A stretch of DNA of 64,000 nt from Trichosporon coremiiforme. Its lineage: Eukaryota > Basidiomycota > Tremellomycetes > Trichosporonales > Trichosporonaceae. This document shows, piece by piece, positions 52,953-63,966 of this stretch. The notes beneath the pieces were generated by a model. That model did not search any database and was not told the origin of the DNA. It worked only from the letters and a program-made list of their open reading frames with translations. The position numbers and the translations under genes were made by a program. Location of the stretch: assembly GCA_039545355.1 (NCBI GenBank), contig BCJJ01000005.1, positions 371,008-435,007 on the forward strand, written 5' to 3'. Position 1 is the first letter of the stretch. Each line of letters begins with the position of its first letter.

Positions 52953-55900
52953 ATGACCGACGCCGTCGAGCCGCCGCCGAGGCCGCCAACGCCTCCTCCC
53001 CCGGAACCCGTCTCCGTCGCTGACGTTGTTGGCGTCGAGCCCGTCGCGGAGGCGCCATCGATGGAGGTGGACGCCGGGATCGAGGCCCCTCAGTCCGAAC
53101 CAGCCGTGAAACCGACACTGGCTGACCTGTTCGACGACGAGCCCGCGCCGTCCCGAACCTCGAGCAGGGGCGTGCGTTTCGACCTTCCCGACGACTCTTC
53201 GGACGCAGGCCCGTCACGGTCGCACTCCCCGCACTCCCCCCACTCCCCGCACTCACGCTCGGCCTCCCCGACGTCTCGAGAGACGACCCCGAATGGCACC
53301 ACGAGAAAGGTCGCGAGGGGACGGAGGAGGACGACGTCCCCGCCTGTCCCTGCTGGACCGGCGTTGATTGGCGACCTGCCGCTTGCTTGGGACGAGGCTC
53401 TCGAGACGTTTGAGACGCTCGACCGCTGCGTGTATGAAAGGAAGGATTTGGGATTGTCAAGGGAACAGGACGAGATGATGGTGTGCGACTGTAACTTTGA
53501 CCCAGGTATGTTCTAATCCCTTTCGCCTCCTCTCCGCACCTGCAACCTCGCTCCTGCGGTCTCTCCGATCCCTCTGGCGTCAGCTCTCGCGCTGTGGAGA
53601 ATCTGGAGAAAGGGGAGCACATGGGAGAGGGGCAGTGAGGGAGCGAGCGGCAAGGACACATAGCTCAGCGAGAATGAGTGAGCTAACTGTCAGACGACCC
53701 CGATGACCAGCCCTGCGGGCACGAAAGCGACTGCATCAACCGCATCATGTTCATCGAGTGTTTAGCGGGCGAGTGCAAGGCCGGCAAGCGGTGTCGGAAT
53801 CAGAGGTGAGTCCAGTCGCTGCCGCTAGGCAGCAGGTGCCAGTGGTCTCCATTCCACCAACTTCAACCCACATTTCCCTCACCCTGCCCTCTAATTCCCA
53901 ACTAATTCAGCCACCTACCGTCCGACTCGCTCCAAGTGGTCGGAGCGCAGAGTGTGCGGGATGGCGGGCGGGCGGGCGGGTCGCGTGAGACCACTCGTAC
54001 TCCACAGTCACGACGCCGCTCGTCTCGTCACGAGAACGGACGGCGGAAGGGGGCGCACGTCCCGTCCCACCGTCCCACCGTCCTTTCGTTCTCTGGTGGA
54101 ATGGATCCTGTGGTGGATATGGCCTTCGATGAAGATATCTAGCTGACGCCAGACTCGCACGGAAACAGTATGCGCCTGTCGATGTTGTGCAGACGGAGAA
54201 GAAGGGGTTCGGGTTGCGTGCTAGGGAGGACATACCTGCGTAAGTGGTCCTATTTGCTGGCTCTGAGCTCTCGCCGCAGCTCACGCCGGCTCACTCCCCT
54301 TCGGCTCGTTCGCTGACATGCAGTGGCGCCCTCGTGTACGAGTACATCGGCGAAGTTGTCGTGGAGAAGACGTTCCGGAAACGCATGGCCGAGTACGCGG
54401 ACGAGGGCATCAAGCACTTCTACTTCATGATGCTGCAGAAGGAGGAGTACATTGACGCGACCAAAAAAGGCGGCATCGGGCGCTTCGCGAACCACTCGTG
54501 CAACCCCAACTGCGAGGTGCAGAAGTGGGTCGTTGGACGCCGCATGCGCATGGGCATCTTCACGAAGCGCGACGTCAAGAAGGACGAGGAGATCACGTTC
54601 AACTACAACGTGGATCGTTACGGGTGAGCTTGCATGGCATCTTCGTCAGCTGACCGCAGACATGAAGCGCAGATCTGCTACTGCGGTGAGCCCAACTGTG
54701 TCGGCACTATTGGTGGCAAGACGCAGACAGACATTGGCGGTATGGACGACCTGTTCCTCGAGGCGCTCGGCATTCTCGACGAGGTCAACAGCGGCGGCAT
54801 GAAGGGCAGCCGCAAGAAGAAGGCGCGCCACCTCGACGAGGACTATGTCCCCGTCCTGACGCCGATCACGGACCCGGCCCAGGCGAACAAGGTGTCGGCC
54901 GCGATGCGCCAGTCGGTCGAGAACCCGACCATGATGGGCCGCCTCATCGAGCGTGTCAAGGTATGCCTTCTTCTTTCGATTAGTAGCTAACCCCAGCTCA
55001 CGGACGACCCCGCAGTGCACCGGCAGATGATGCGGATGCACGGCTTCTCGCTGATGGCGATGATCCTGACGTCGCTGGCAGACGACCGGGGCATCGTGCT
55101 CGCGGCGCTGCATTGCATGGAGAAGTGGCGGACGCAGATCCGGAACAAGATCGAAGACTCCGGCATCGAGGAGCCGATCAAGATGATTGCGTCCGACGAC
55201 GACGCTGAGCTCGCTGCGATCGCCCAGCGCCTGCTCGACTACTGGTCCACGCTCGAGCTGAGCTACCGCATCCCGCGACGGTCCAAGATTGCTTCTGTAA
55301 GTTAGCATCGCGCTTTCGTAACTGACAACAGCTCGACGACGACGACGCGCGAGACACGACGACGATCGAAGAGGCGAACGAGGCCCCGCGCCGCCCGCTC
55401 AGGCCAGTCGACGACCTGGCCAACACGGACGGCGTCCATTTCCACCTAGCGCCAGTACGGCATCGCCCCATAGCCCCGCCTGTGCCCTGGTACCGGCCGC
55501 CGCGGTTCGAGCCTCCGCCTCCGCCGCCGCGCGTGCCGAGCCAGGCCGGCGACCGCTCCAAGCTCGACGCAATCATCGCGCTCGCGCAACAGAGCAGCTC
55601 GTCGGCCCCAGCGACACCGACGGCAGAGGAGCCTCGCAAGCGCCAGAAGCGCGAGCACCGCGACCGGGAGCATAGAGAGCACCGGGAGCGCGAGAGGGAG
55701 CAGTACCGTGCCGAGCGGGCTGAGCGCGACGCCGCGGCCGAGGAGGCGCGCAAGGAGAAGCGTCTGACCAAGGCCATCGGCGAGGTCGTTGTCCGCGCCA
55801 TGAGCAAGTACAAGGACCAGATGGAGCACGACACGTTCAAGCGGTACGCGAAGGATGTAAGTGACCCGCACTTTAGCTAATGTACTGTGTTGCCTAGCTA

Positions 55901-56538
55901 ACTTACAGTGCACGTCCATCCTTGTCGACAAGGAGAAGCGCGGCGTCTCGTACCAGTCGCACCGGCATCCACAGCTGAGCGAGGAGAAGAAGGCCAAGAT
56001 CAAATCCTTCACAAAGGAGTTCACGCACAAGGTCTTGCGCAACCTGAAAGCTAAGGGCAAGCTGCGCAAGGTGCCTCGGCCCGATTCTTCTTCCTCCTCC
56101 GCACCCCTCGTCACGCCCGGGTCTACACCCGCACTCACCTTGGCAAGCAGCAGCGCCACACCAAACGGGGCAGGCAACAGCCAACTGCTCGACGAGATGT
56201 TCGGGGAGGACGACGCGCCACACAGTTTCGGCAGCGCGAGTGGTACGCCGCAGACACCACTAGACGGCACGCCGTCCATGTCGCCCAGCTTCGCGTTCGC
56301 GTCCCCGCACATGTCCTCCTCTATGGCGTCCGCCGCGTCCGTCTCGCCTGCCGGCCGGTCGCCCGTTCCCCCACCTGTGGTCCAGCAGCCGGTCGTGCAG
56401 GACCGTTTCGTCGGAGTCAAGCAGCCCCCGACGGGCCCGAGGGCTATGCAGGGCAATGGGACCGGCGGGACAAAGGGGCCGATCTTGGTGGATCGCGTGG
56501 CGAATGTGCGCCTCGCGGGCGACAGGGACAAGCAGTAG
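52953..56538 (+). CDS. SET2: histone H3 lysine-36 methyltransferase Set2
   Basis: Methylates H3K36 during transcription elongation. Eight exons fit: 52953-53505, 53694-53805, 54153-54239, 54324-54623, 54660-54960, 54997-55296, 55332-55856 and 55909-56538, giving 935 residues. Introns are 188, 347, 84, 36, 36, 35 and 52 nt. Domains in order: AWS at about 178-222 ([32 protein letters not shown]), SET at about 223-350 ([30 protein letters not shown]), post-SET ([16 protein letters not shown]), a helical middle, and the C-terminal SRI domain that binds phosphorylated RNA polymerase II ([18 protein letters not shown], then [16 protein letters not shown]). The final 160 residues are Ser/Pro-rich. 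The acidic, Ser-His-Pro-repeat N-terminus is unusually long compared with yeast Set2. Confidence 0.97.
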
Positions 56539-56703
56539 TGCTGTAGTGTATGCAACATAATCAGAGCGTCCAATGACCCTTGTGGTATCAAAACTGCATG
56601 CGTTCTATGAGTCTAAGTGTTACAGATGCGTCCTCCCGTCTCCCTTCCACTTCCTGCCCCCCTTAGTGCGCGGGATCGCGCCTCGCTTCGCTCGGTGCTC
56701 AGC

Positions 56704-59461
56704 CTAGTAAACGACGTCCCCGTTCTCCCTCTCGCCGAGCTCCTGCTGACCAGCAGCCCTCCGGTTCTGATCAATAACGTACTGGAGCGCAAAGCTGTTC
56801 TGGTCGCTGAGCTTAGCAACACTGCCCTCAAAGTCCATGAGTGCCTTGTGCAGCGCCCTCATAGCGGGGGCGAACTCGGCCTTGCGCTGCTTCAGTTCCC
56901 GGCCGTGGGCAGTGAGCAGCGCCGCACTCCAGACGAGGTCGAACTCGACGTGGGGCCCTTGTTCGGCGTGCTGCGCCAAAAATCTAAGGAGGCGGGGAAG
57001 GTGGACGGGGGGCAGCTGGCGCGCGAGGAGGGGCACGTCGCCGGGCGGCACGGCCTCGAACACGCGCATGAGCAAAGGCGCCTCGTTCAAACGGAGAGCC
57101 AGGATGAGAGCGACGAGGTGCTCCCCGGCAGAGAGCGAGGTGAGCACGCTCTCGGGCGTCACGTCCAGAGCCAGGTCGAAGGGATCGAACGCCGCGCTCT
57201 CGTCCAGGCTGTACACGAGCAGACCCTCTGTCGTCGCCGCAGCCCAGGACCGCCCGGTCGCAGAAAACCGCACACAGTTGGCACCGACGGCGCGCCTGTA
57301 CTTCCTCTTTGACAGATCACCCCGGCTAGCACCGGGGAGCGTCTCATCGAGCCTGTCCTCAAGGTCGGACGCGTCGGCGGCCGCATCGTCGAGCGCGTCC
57401 AGGTTTCCCGCCTCGGTCATTTTGCGACTGTCGAGGAGCTCCTGCGTCCCGTCCAGACTCAGGTTGTCCGAGATGGTAAACTTGCGCAGCATGACGCCGT
57501 CGACCGCGGCATAGAGCAGGACGTACTTGCTCCGTCCTGCCGCAAGGACACAGCGCCCGTCCGCGCTCCAGCACACTGTCGTGAAGTACTTGCTCGCTGC
57601 GTTGTTCGCAGCACTCATCTTGTCCTCTGCCCTTCGGCCGCCGCTCAGGTCCCGCCGCCCTTCGATGACGGAGCGGATCTCGCCCGACCCCGCGTCCACG
57701 AAGGCCAGGTGACCATCGAGCGTCGACGCGACGAGCTCCTTCCCGTCTGGCGAGTAGGCGACGTCGGTAGCCTCTCCCGAGAGAGTGATCGGCTCAGTCG
57801 ACCGGTCGCGGCCATAAACACCCCACAGGCGCAGGGTGCGGTCCCACGAGCACGAGGCGAGGCGGTCACCATTCGGCGAGAAGGACAGGCCCGAAACGGG
57901 CGCAGTGTGGCCCTCGAGAATGTCGAGCAGCTTGCCAGTCTGCACGCTCCACATGTAGATCGCGAAGCTGTCGCTGCTACCGGCGCACACGACCTCGCCG
58001 CTGGGATCGACCGCGAGCGAGGAGAACTGCACCGGCGTCGGGGACGTGAACGTGCGGAAGTTGCGGTATCGGACCATGTCGAACGCGCGGACCGTGCCGT
58101 CGAGCGAGGCGCTGAACAGGACACTGCCCGATTTGGCGAACTGGACGCTGCTCACCGACGCCGAGTGCTCCGAGAACGTGACGAAGCAGAAGCCGCTCGC
58201 CGCGTTCCACAGCTTGACCTTGCCATCTTCTCCGCCCGTTGCCACATGCTGTCCATCAGGCGAGAAGGAGAGCGTGTTCATGTCAAAGTAATGCCCCTGC
58301 TGCTTGAGGACGTAGGACTCGGACTGCCACTCCCACACGAGGAGCTGGCCGAGCTTGGCGGCGCCGAAGGCCAGCCATTCGCCCGACGGGTTCACAGCCA
58401 CACTGCTGATCTTCTCGTTGCTGATGCTCAGAGTGTGCACGGGCGTGAAGTCGGGCATCTCCCAGAGCCCGAAGACGCCGGACGAGAAACCGACAATCAG
58501 CAGTGACGTGCCCTGGTGGAACGTCGCGCACGCCACCTTGGTGCCCGCCTGGTTGAAAAAGTGCCTCGAGCGGATGCCCCAGCGCGTGTACGCGGCCTCG
58601 AACTCGGCAACCGTTGCCGCAGAAGCACTCGTGCTAGGGAGGTCGAGGATGTCCTCCTCCTCCTCGTCCGAGTCCTCGCCGACAGCCTTCTTGGCGCCCC
58701 ACACGAAGACGGCCCCGTCACGGGAGACAGTGTAGATCGTCTTCTCGTCCGCGCTGAACCAGGCGCCGAGCACGGCATCGCGGTGTCCGCCAAACGACTT
58801 CGGCTTGAAGCCCTCGAGCGGGTCGAGCGTCCACAGGCGCGCGCTCATGTCCCGGCTCGTCGTCAGGAAGTACTTGCCCGTCTTGGACCAGGTGATGCTC
58901 AGCACGTCGTCCTGGTGGCCGACGTAGTCGCGGTGCAGGACGAAGGGGGCGAACTCGCGTGCGAGGTGAGACGGCGTGCGCCAGACTTGGATCTTGTTAC
59001 CGAGCCCGACAGCGAAGAACTTGCCGTCAGGCGAGAACTGCACGCAGCTGACAGGACGCTGGAAGTTCATCCAGTGCAGAACCGTGCCCTTCCGGAAGTG
59101 CACGAGCTGCGCGCGGCCATCCAGGTCAACCGAGAGCAGGACCTGTCCATCGGGCGAGAGAGCGATGCACGCAATGTTCTTGCGGTTTTCGAACGGGAGC
59201 GTGCGCGACTTGTTGCTGCTCTGTCAGCTAACGTGAACGACCACAACAGCTGATACGGGCTACTCAAGCACCTCCTAGACGAAAGAAGATGCGGAGGCAA
59301 GCGGATATTCGAGATGGGAGCCAGACTCACTTGACAAGGTCGAAGACAGAGACACGGTTGCCGACGGGAGACAGAACGCTGTTGCCGTCCGCGGTGAAGA
59401 CGACGTTGCCCTGGCGGTACACTGTACCGCACAGGTTTTGGAACTGGTAGTTGGCCTTCAT
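56704..59461 (-). CDS. PWP2: periodic tryptophan protein 2 (Pwp2/Utp1), small-subunit processome
   Basis: WD40 scaffold of the UTP-B complex in 90S pre-ribosomes, acting in 18S rRNA maturation in the nucleolus. Two exons fit: 59461-59331 and 59218-56704, giving 881 residues with a 112-nt intron. The start MKANYQFQNLCGTVYRQGN matches the very conserved Pwp2 N-terminus, ahead of SPVGNRVSVFDLV. The acceptor appears to be the second of two overlapping AGs (CAGAG), since that one keeps the frame into NSNKSRTLPFENRKN. WD40 blades continue (HRDYVGHQDDVLSITWS, LEGHTAPVSGLSFSPNGDRL), then the Utp12-type C-terminal helical domain (APAMRALHKALMDFEGSV). It is convergent with SET2, and 165 bases separate the stops. 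Confidence 0.96.
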
Positions 59462-59967
59462 GGCCGTGGTCGTCGCGATGTCGGTGTTGTTGTGATCGAA
59501 ACCTGGCCCGGTGACGGCTGAAGGATTGCGAGTGAGCAAGTGGTACGCCGACTTTTGAGGAGATTTTCCCACGGTCGCACGAGTGACATTTTTGGGGTCA
59601 CGTGAGTCACCCTACATCCGAGGTCCGAGATTCGAGGTCGCCGATGCTTGCAACTGATCTTATCGCGACGGTGGTTAGCGGAGCATGCACGGCTCGCAAG
59701 GGGGTGGTGAGTTAACTCTGTGAAGCTGAAGCTACTCTGCATGAGAGTTTGTGCAGCGCTAATGGGCCAGCTTTGCAGCCAGATGCCCAGAATCATTATC
59801 CTTCGTGGATGAGGATTTGCACCGTCGCTTGACGCCCGGATGCGAACGCCCCGGAGACACCAATTGTGCATGCCGCATTCGCTTCCCACTGACCTACATG
59901 AAGCTACTCACCTTATCTCTACCTCTTACCGCTTCAGGCTTACGCCGATCCGTCGTCCGGCAGCAAC
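59462..59967. other. PWP2 upstream region
   Basis: Carries a TCACGTGA palindrome 136 bases before the PWP2 start. The remainder shows no gene and leads to the broken tandem paralogue. Confidence 0.5.
59597..59604. promoter_or_regulatory. TCACGTGA palindrome in PWP2 promoter
   Basis: A perfect palindrome with CACGTG core lies 136 bases upstream of the PWP2 start, followed by GTCACC. This is a plausible site for a Cbf1-like bHLH factor. Position in a promoter makes it the best supported of the four such palindromes. Confidence 0.35.
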
Positions 59968-60969
59968 ATGCCGCGCCTCATCGGGGTGGTGGGGGAAGGA
60001 TCGGAGTCGTAAGCTGACAGCAGGTCATTGATAGGAAGCACCGCCCCTCAAGGGTCGATGTGAGGTAGGCTGAGGCTCCGCTCGTACAGCTGACAGCAGG
60101 CTGATCCGGTGCAACCTCGTGACAAGCCACCGCCGTCTCTTCCTGCCCGAACGATGACGCTTAAGTCGGTAACACGGATACAGTTGCCCACCCCACGCCT
60201 CCTCCATCCTACTCGGCTCTCAGCACAAAGACTACGTCGTCACCATCGAACCAGCGCTCGCGTTTGATGTCCCCCGTGAAGACTGAGTAGGACTCATTCT
60301 CCACGCGGACGCCCAAATGGGAGAGAAGCGGGCCGTCTGACTTTCCCGTGTCATACCGATATGTCTCTGCGCGGAGCAGTGTCGCCCTCCCTTCTCCGCG
60401 TCCCCGTCGCAAGCGAGCGATTAGCGTGCCCGAAAACCTGAGTCATGCTGCTTCGCAGGTGCACACGAAGCTCGCTCTGCTCGGTGTCTCACCTACTGAC
60501 CCAGAGCTAATCCGCCTGGTGCTTCTGTTCCTCCTCGGGCGGCTCTACGACCGCGCCCATCTCTGGGATCAGCTTGGTAAGCTAACCCGCCTTCTTCCTC
60601 AGCTTACAGTAGACCTCGAAGCCGAATGCGGGCTCGAATGTCTCCGCGCATTGATGTTGCAGGTACTCAGCATGCCGCGCATCGATCTGATCCGCTCATG
60701 GGCGACAGTGCAAACGAGCTTGAAGAGACAGGCTGCCACGAACGTGCCCAGCACCGCGGTGCTCTCGCGCCTGAACCACGTTGGAATGAGAGGAACTTCC
60801 GTTGCGAGATTGCTGGTGAGCTTCCTTAGAGTCCACCGCAGCTGACCCGCTAGACGTCCTTAGTCAGACATGCCCTGGCCAAGCGCCGCCAACGCTGAAT
60901 GCGGCCGGGGAGCTTGTGTATGAGGTGGAGAGGTGGCAGCGGGCACTGATCCGCGTCCTGTGGTCGTGA
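59968..60969 (+). pseudogene. broken left copy of a tandemly duplicated gene of unknown family
   Basis: This copy has the same layout as the intact gene at 61271-62384: an ATG with a very short first exon (59968-59988), a 35-nt intron, a second exon of about 40 bases (60024-60064), another 35-nt intron, a long exon, then introns at 60577-60612 and 60816-60853. Shared protein segments are HAASQVHTKL, FLLGRLYDRAHLWDQL, ALMLQVLSMPRIDL, STAVLSRLN and AGELVYEVERWQRALIRVLW. Breaks: an in-frame TAG at 60288-60290 where the intact copy has a tryptophan codon; a second exon of 41 rather than 39 bases; and a one-base loss near 60775-60781 that shifts the frame before the last intron. Sequence from 60348 could still make a shortened protein of 165 residues. 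Confidence 0.7.
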
Positions 60970-61270
60970 AGTAGTGAGTGATGTTGTGAGCAGTCTTTCG
61001 ACGAGTCTGCAGTCTACGATGAATGGATACGTAGTGCATGACCCCGGAGACAGCCCGACGGCTCGACCCCATGCACCGAAACTGCAGCTCCTGCAGCTCC
61101 TGCGAGTGCGGCGTCCTCGCACACTCGCCCCCGCGCCCAAAGGATGTGGAAGGATGTGTGCATGTCTTCTTCGCTCTCTTATCACACTTATGAAGGTACT
61201 GACGCCTTGGGCTCTTCTTCACTTTTCACCATCATTCACTGACGACCCAATCCATCCACAGAACTTCGCC

Positions 61271-62384
61271 ATGTCGGGCATGGAAGTGGTAAACTACGGA
61301 CTGTCTCCCATTAGCTGACCCCAGGTCCTCTTCAAGGGTAAATCCGCGCAGAAGAGGCCTGAGGTTAGCTAGTGACCCGTCGCCTTAGCTGACAGCAGAC
61401 TACACCAGCGCGTCAGAGCGACATGCCGCCGCCGCCCGTCCCCTCGCGCGCGTTAGCACTGCACTCATCAGCGAGCTCCCCTTCTCGCCCAAGCAGCCGC
61501 CAAGATGTCGTAGACCTCACAGTTTCCCGCTCTCGCATTAGAGAACCCTCCGCAGCCTCCAGGAAGCGCTCCTACTCCACCTCCTCGATCGAGACCGAGC
61601 GCATCTCGTCTCCCACGTTCTCCGCCAAGCGCGAAAGGGGCGAAAAGGACGAGTGGAGTGTGACACCGCGCACGACGCCCATCTTCCCGCCCCCTCGTGC
61701 CGTCTCCCACGCCCGCATGCCGTACCGCCACGCCTCGAGCGTGAGTACCGTCGGTCTTCTTCCTCCTCGTCCCCGCGTCAGTCGCAAGAGTGCACCCATC
61801 GCCTCCAACAGCGGCGAACAGCCAGCACCCGACGACCTGCGCCACGCCGTGTCGCAAGTGCGCGCAAAGCTTGAGACCTTCGGCCAGCTCTCCGACAGTG
61901 AAGCGGGGTTAGCGCTTGCGACCCTCCTCGGGAGGCTGTATGACCGCTCCCACCTGGCTGATAGACTCGGTGAGCCATTCACGGCCGAAAGCTGCAGGCT
62001 TGTGGCGGATAAAGCTGACACCAGATCTCGAGACCGAGGGCTGGCTCGAGTCGTTCCGCTCTGCCATGCTGCAGGTGCTGAGCCTCAGCAACCTGCACCT
62101 CGTCACGTCCTGGCTCACGACGAAGATGGGCCTGAAGGCGCTAGTCGCAACCAAGGCGCCTAGTACCGCGCTCCTCGCGCGCTTGAACGATGCGTGGAAG
62201 GGGAGAGCCCTCCGCCGCAAGCTTGTTGGTGAGCTTCGCCATCTCAACCATAGCTCCATGGCTGACGCCAGATGTGCTCGGTCAGACGCCTGGTAGCCGG
62301 CGCGCGACGCTGACTGAGGTCGGAGAGCTGGTGTACGAGGTCGAGGGGCTGCAGCGTGCGCTAGTCCGTGATCTGTGGCCGTGA
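61271..62384 (+). CDS. unknown protein, intact right copy of the tandem pair
   Basis: Five exons fit: 61271-61288, 61325-61363, 61399-61969, 62025-62228 and 62272-62384, giving 314 residues; introns are 36, 35, 55 and 43 nt. The first two tiny exons encode MSGMEVVLFKGKSAQKRPE. The N-terminal half is Ser/Pro/Arg-rich and probably disordered, with basic patches (ASRKRSYSTSS). The C-terminal half is a compact helical domain: DDLRHAVSQVRAKLETFG, LATLLGRLYDRSHLADRL, SAMLQVLSLSNLHLVTSW, APSTALLARLNDAW and GELVYEVEGLQRALVRDLW. No membrane span or known motif was recognised. A disordered basic tail plus small helical domain would suit a nuclear or scaffold protein, but that is a guess. Conservation of the domain in the broken neighbour shows it is a real gene family. 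Confidence 0.8.
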
Positions 62385-62463
62385 ATCAAGCAAAATGCGA
62401 ACACGTATGAGTCTATATGATCTGCGTTGCAATGTCTACACCCTATATAACCCTATGTAAAAC

Positions 62464-63966
62464 CTAGTGGGTGCCGTTCTCCGCGACACGGCCCTTGAGC
62501 GCCTTCTTCTCGTCCTCTGTCCTGTCCTCGCCCGCGGATCCAAGGCCGTCAGACGGCTGGAAGAAGGCGCTGTAAGGGACGAGCTTCGCGTTGGGGTTGA
62601 GCTCGAGACCCCATCCAGGCTTGTCGGTGACCTTGATGCGTCCGTTCTCGGGAAGGGGCTCGTCGATGAACAGGTCTCCGAACGAGGCGTGCACGCTCTC
62701 TCCGTCGGGCGAGTTGGCGATGTACTCGCAGAACTCGGAGTTGGGGAACGACATGATGGCCTGGAACGAGTACGGCCCCGAGCCGTGCGGGACGACGGGG
62801 ATGTCGTACGCGGCAGCCATGTTGGCGACCTTGATGAGCTCGGTCAGGCCGCCGAGCCACATGACGTCGGGCTGGATGATGGCGAGGTTCCGTCCCTCGA
62901 TCAACTTGCGGAAGCCGTACTTGCTGTACTCGTGCTCGCCGGTCGTGAACTTGATATGGGGCAGGGCGCGGTGCAGCTCGGCGTGGCCGTCAAAGTCATC
63001 GGGGTGCAGGCACTCCTCCCACCACTCAATCTTGATGCCGGCCTGCTCGACGGCGCGCACGACCTCGATCGTGTACGGCACGTCGAGCGACATGTAGCAG
63101 TCCACCATGAGGGGGTAGTCCGGCCCAACCTGGTCCCGGCAGTCCTTCAGGAAAGCGACGTTCTTCCGGACACCCTCCTGGCCGTCGCTGGGTCCGTGGG
63201 GGAGCGGCACCTTGCTGCCCCAGAAGCCGAGCTTCTTGGCGACGCGCGGCTTGGGACCGGTGAGGTAAAGGGGGATGTCGGGCTTGGTCGCGCCGCCGAT
63301 CATCTTGTAGATGGGCTCGCCGCGGATCTTGCCGATCAGGTCCCAAATGGCGAGGTCGACGACAGAGATAGCAGCGAGGGGGAGACCCTTGCGGCCGTAG
63401 AACATGGACGCGCGGAACATCATGTCCCACATCTTGTTCGTGTCGCGCGGGTCCTGGCCCACGACGAAGCGCTTGTAGTGCTCCTCGATGAGCCAGCACG
63501 CGGGCGGGCCACCGAAACCAGTCGCGTAGCCGACCGTGCCGTCGGTCGCGGTCACCTTGACGAAGATGGAGCCGAGAACGCCGATACCCCACGACGTGCG
63601 CGAGGAGCGGTACTCCGGGTACTTGTGCATCGGGCACGAGATGTTGCCCTGCACGATCCAGTGCTGCTGCGCCTGGCGGTGGTAGTCGCCGCCAGAGCCC
63701 GTCGCGGACGGGATAAACGTCTCGAGCTTGGCCTGCGCGTTAGCGAGAGAGAGCCACAAGCGGATCGAGTGGTGAGTGAGCGCAAAAGCGCTGAGGATAC
63801 GAGCACAGCGAGTGTGCATCACCTGGCACTGCCGCGAGTACCGCAGCGGTTCGGTGGCATGAAGCCGAAGGTGCTCCGAGTCCGACGTTCCCAGCGCCGA
63901 GCCGGCTCATCCTAGTGTCTCACTCACGATGGTAGGCCACTCGTTGCTGGCAAGGTTCTTCGGCAT
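62464..63966 (-). CDS. LRA2: L-rhamnonate dehydratase (enolase superfamily)
   Basis: Dehydrates L-rhamnonate to 2-keto-3-deoxy-L-rhamnonate, second step of the fungal non-phosphorylating L-rhamnose pathway. Two exons fit: 63966-63928 (MPKNLASNEWPTI) and 63732-62464, giving 435 residues with a 195-nt intron; a further small exon inside that intron cannot be excluded. The N-terminus of exon 2 has TGSGGDYHRQAQQHW and SRTSWGIGVLGS, typical of rhamnonate dehydratases. Metal ligands are visible in order: Asp in MVDCYMS, Glu in EWWEECL, Glu in TGEHEYSKYG, and the catalytic His in VVPHGSGPYSF. Length agrees with the family. Other enolase-superfamily sugar-acid dehydratases are possible but fit less well. 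Confidence 0.92.

Noticed and set aside
62467..63915. Long open frame (482 codons) on the plus strand opposite LRA2
   Set aside because: It is the mirror of the strongly biased GC-rich coding strand of LRA2. It has no motifs and an arginine/valine/leucine-heavy composition typical of antisense frames.
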